Source of the DNA: an uncultured Eubacteriales bacterium
Lineage (GTDB): Bacteria; Bacillota; Clostridia; Oscillospirales; CAG-272
Length of the DNA stretch: 6,842 bases
Assembly (NCBI GenBank): GCA_900546315.1
Contig: URCP01000127.1
Location: forward strand, 1 to 6,842
Direction of reading: 5' to 3'
Part shown: positions 5,361 through 6,842 of the stretch, piece by piece
Numbering within the stretch: position 1 is the stretch's first letter
Layout: every line of letters begins with the position of its first letter
The notes under the pieces: model-generated
Databases searched by the model: none
The model's input: only the letters and a program-made list of their open reading frames with translations
Told to the model about the DNA's origin: nothing
Position numbers and translations under genes: made by a program

Positions 5361-6737
5361 TCAGACCATTTCTTCGGGATGGAAGACCTCGTCGAACTTC
5401 TCCGCGGTCAGGAAACCGAGCGCCACGCACGCTTCCTTCAGCGAGATATTCTCTTTATACGCCTTCTTGGCGGTCTTTGCCGCGTTCTCGTAGCCGATGT
5501 ACGGGTTGAGCGCGGTGACGAGCATGAGCGAATTGTGGAGGTTCGAGTACATCTTGTCGCGGTTGGCGGTGATGCCGCACGCGCACTTCTTCTCGAACGA
5601 GACTATAGCCTCGGCGAGCAGTCTCGCGGACTGGAGGAAGTTATAAGCCGCGACCGGCATGAATACATTCAGCTCGAAGTTGCCCTGAGAAGCCGCCATG
5701 CCGACAGCGACGTCGTTGCCGATGACCTGAACGGCGACCATCGTAACAGCCTCGCACTGAGTCGGGTTGACCTTGCCGGGCATGATCGACGAGCCGGGCT
5801 CGTTCTCGGGGATATGAATCTCGCCGAGCCCGCAGCGCGGACCGGAAGCGAGCCATCTGACGTCGTTCGCGATCTTCATCATATCGCAGGCGGTCGCCTT
5901 GATAGCGCCGTGAGCGAAGACGATCTCGTCCTTCGAGGTGAGCGCGTGGAACTTATTCGCGGCGGTTCTGAACGGCTTGCCGGTGAGCTCCGCGATCTTC
6001 GAGGCGACGAGAGTATCAAAGCCCTTCGGAGCGTTAAGCCCTGTTCCGACCGCGGTTCCGCCGAGAGCGAGCTCAGACAGCGGAGCGACCGCGAGCTTCA
6101 GCAGCTCGACGTCTCTCTCGAGGCTCGCCCTCCAGCCGGAAATCTCCTGGCTGAACTTTATCGGGGTAGCGTCCTGAAGATGAGTACGCCCCGACTTCAC
6201 GACGTCGTCATTCTCCTTCTCAAGGCGCTCAAAGGTGGAAATGAGCTTCTCGATTGCCGGGATCAGCTTGTCCTCAATCGCGATGACCGCCGAAATATGC
6301 ATAGCGGTCGGGAAAGTATCGTTCGACGACTGGCTCATATTGACGTCGTCGTTCGGGTGAGTCAGCTCCCTGCCGGCGATCTGGTTCGCGCGGGCGCGGA
6401 TGACCTCGTTCGCGTTCATATTCGACTGCGTGCCGGAGCCGGTCTGCCATACGACAAGCGGGAAATGATCATTGAGCTTCCCCGCGATGACCTCATCGCA
6501 GGCAGCCGAAATAGCGGCGAGCTTCTCGTCGGTCATCTTAGCGGGCTTCAGCTCGTGGTTCGCCATAGCCGCAGCCTTCTTCAGGATGCCGAAAGCGTGG
6601 ATAATCTCAGCGGGCATAGTCTCGATGCCGACGCCGATCTCGAAATTCTCGTGGCTGCGCTCAGTCTGCGCGCCCCAGAGGCGATCGGCGGGAACCTTCA
6701 TCTCGCCCATCGAATCATGTTCAATACGGTATTCCAT
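5361..6737 (-). CDS. fumC: Class II fumarate hydratase
   Basis: FumC reversibly hydrates fumarate to L-malate in the cytosol; class II enzymes are homotetramers without an iron-sulfur cluster. The 458-residue length is normal. Motifs in order: GSGTQSNMNANEV (100-112), HPNDDVNMSQSSNDTFP (127-143), GRTHLQDATP (183-192) with the expected catalytic H186, and the superfamily signature GSSIMPGKVNP (315-325), where S316 aligns with the catalytic serine. The TQCEA following the signature favours fumarase over aspartate ammonia-lyase, which usually differs there. The start at 6737 (MEYRIEHDSMGE) has GAAAGG (6750-6745) 7 bases upstream; an in-frame ATG at 6788 would place the 5' hairpin inside the coding region and has no family-like sequence. 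It is the first gene of the array, 71 bases before hdrB. In an anaerobe it could serve an incomplete reductive or oxidative TCA branch, or fumarate supply for reduction. Confidence 0.95.
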   Translation of the reverse strand: MEYRIEHDSMGEMKVPADRLWGAQTERSHENFEIGVGIETMPAEIIHAFGILKKAAAMANHELKPAKMTDEKLAAISAACDEVIAGKLNDHFPLVVWQTGSGTQSNMNANEVIRARANQIAGRELTHPNDDVNMSQSSNDTFPTAMHISAVIAIEDKLIPAIEKLISTFERLEKENDDVVKSGRTHLQDATPIKFSQEISGWRASLERDVELLKLAVAPLSELALGGTAVGTGLNAPKGFDTLVASKIAELTGKPFRTAANKFHALTSKDEIVFAHGAIKATACDMMKIANDVRWLASGPRCGLGEIHIPENEPGSSIMPGKVNPTQCEAVTMVAVQVIGNDVAVGMAASQGNFELNVFMPVAAYNFLQSARLLAEAIVSFEKKCACGITANRDKMYSNLHNSLMLVTALNPYIGYENAAKTAKKAYKENISLKEACVALGFLTAEKFDEVFHPEEMV

Positions 6738-6819
6738 TCTGTTACCTTTCTCTATATATGTCAATATATCATGGAGACGGGCTGTCACGGAAAACGCGGC
6801 AGCCTCTGTCTGTAACGGT
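6738..6819 (-). other. 5' leader of fumC with a hairpin
   Basis: This short non-coding leader contains a folded element at 6775-6811. The arms are AGAC/GTCT, GGCTG/CAGCC and an inner CACG/CGCG (one G·U in the RNA), separated by small mismatches around a 5-base loop. No U-run follows on either strand, so a terminator is unlikely. The remaining bases toward fumC are AT-rich (6751-6772) and contain the ribosome binding site. No known riboswitch class is recognised. Confidence 0.45.
6745..6750 (-). promoter_or_regulatory. Ribosome binding site of fumC
   Basis: GAAAGG lies 7 bases before the ATG at 6737 and supports that start over the in-frame ATG at 6788. Confidence 0.6.
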
Positions 6820-6842
6820 ATTATATGTCAGATCTCGACCTG
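6820..6842 (-). promoter_or_regulatory. Candidate promoter -10 box and spacer for the fumC-hdr array
   Basis: On the minus strand a perfect TATAAT occupies 6825-6820. Exactly 17 bases remain between it and the window edge, so a -35 box at normal spacing would sit at the next six bases and cannot be read. Transcription would begin near 6813, giving a leader of about 75 bases before the fumC ATG. This is a sequence match only; other AT-rich hexamers closer to fumC have no good -35 partner. Confidence 0.4.

Noticed and set aside
6757..6762. TTGACA-like hexamer on the minus strand upstream of fumC as a -35 box
   Set aside because: A 17-base spacer would put the -10 box over the fumC start codon, leaving no leader or ribosome binding site.
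5379..6815. 478-codon open frame on the plus strand covering all of fumC
   Set aside because: It is an exact antisense shadow of a clearly identified gene. GC-rich codon use suppresses stops in the opposite frame, and the translation is charged and repetitive with no recognisable domain.
1..6842. CRISPR array, tRNA/rRNA genes, insertion sequences or long repeats
   Set aside because: No spaced direct repeats, cloverleaf-type sequence, transposase motifs or terminal inverted repeats were seen; the window is nearly all coding.

Overview
All genes in this window lie on the minus strand and read from right to left as one compact operon-like array. GC content is high, and most starts carry a strong GGAGG or AGGAGG ribosome binding site. 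The proteins are those of strict anaerobes, so an uncultured anaerobic Firmicute of the Clostridia/Oscillospiraceae type fits best. That assignment is inference from gene content and style; there is no rRNA or other marker here.

Layout in transcription order: a leader of about 105 bases with a consensus -10 box (6820-6825) and a hairpin (6775-6811); fumC, a class II fumarase (6737-5361); a 71-base gap with a strong inverted repeat; hdrB (5289-4495); hdrC (4495-4100); hdrA (4086-2095); an MvhD-type iron-sulfur subunit (2104-1658); a protein with an FrhB-like N-terminal half and two [4Fe-4S] motifs (1670-669); and an AsrA/HydB-like subunit (665 to the left edge, incomplete). The last gene is open through position 1 and was recovered by reading the strand directly.

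From hdrB onward, junctions are overlaps of 1, 10 and 13 bases or gaps of 3 and 13 bases, so the six redox genes are very probably translated together. They match the logic of HdrABC-MvhD electron-bifurcating complexes. The two extra subunits resemble bacterial Flx-Hdr (NADH dehydrogenase/heterodisulfide reductase) loci, in which an NAD(P)H-oxidising flavoprotein feeds electrons through iron-sulfur subunits and MvhD/FlxD to the bifurcating flavin of HdrA. From there one branch reduces ferredoxin and the other reduces a disulfide or other acceptor at HdrB via HdrC. The expected NAD(P)H flavoprotein (FlxA/AsrB-like) is not in the window and may lie just beyond the left edge. No methanogenesis, DsrC, MetF/MetV or hydrogenase large-subunit gene is visible, so the HdrB acceptor is unknown. 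The adjacent fumarase suggests, without proving, a link to fumarate/C4-dicarboxylate metabolism.
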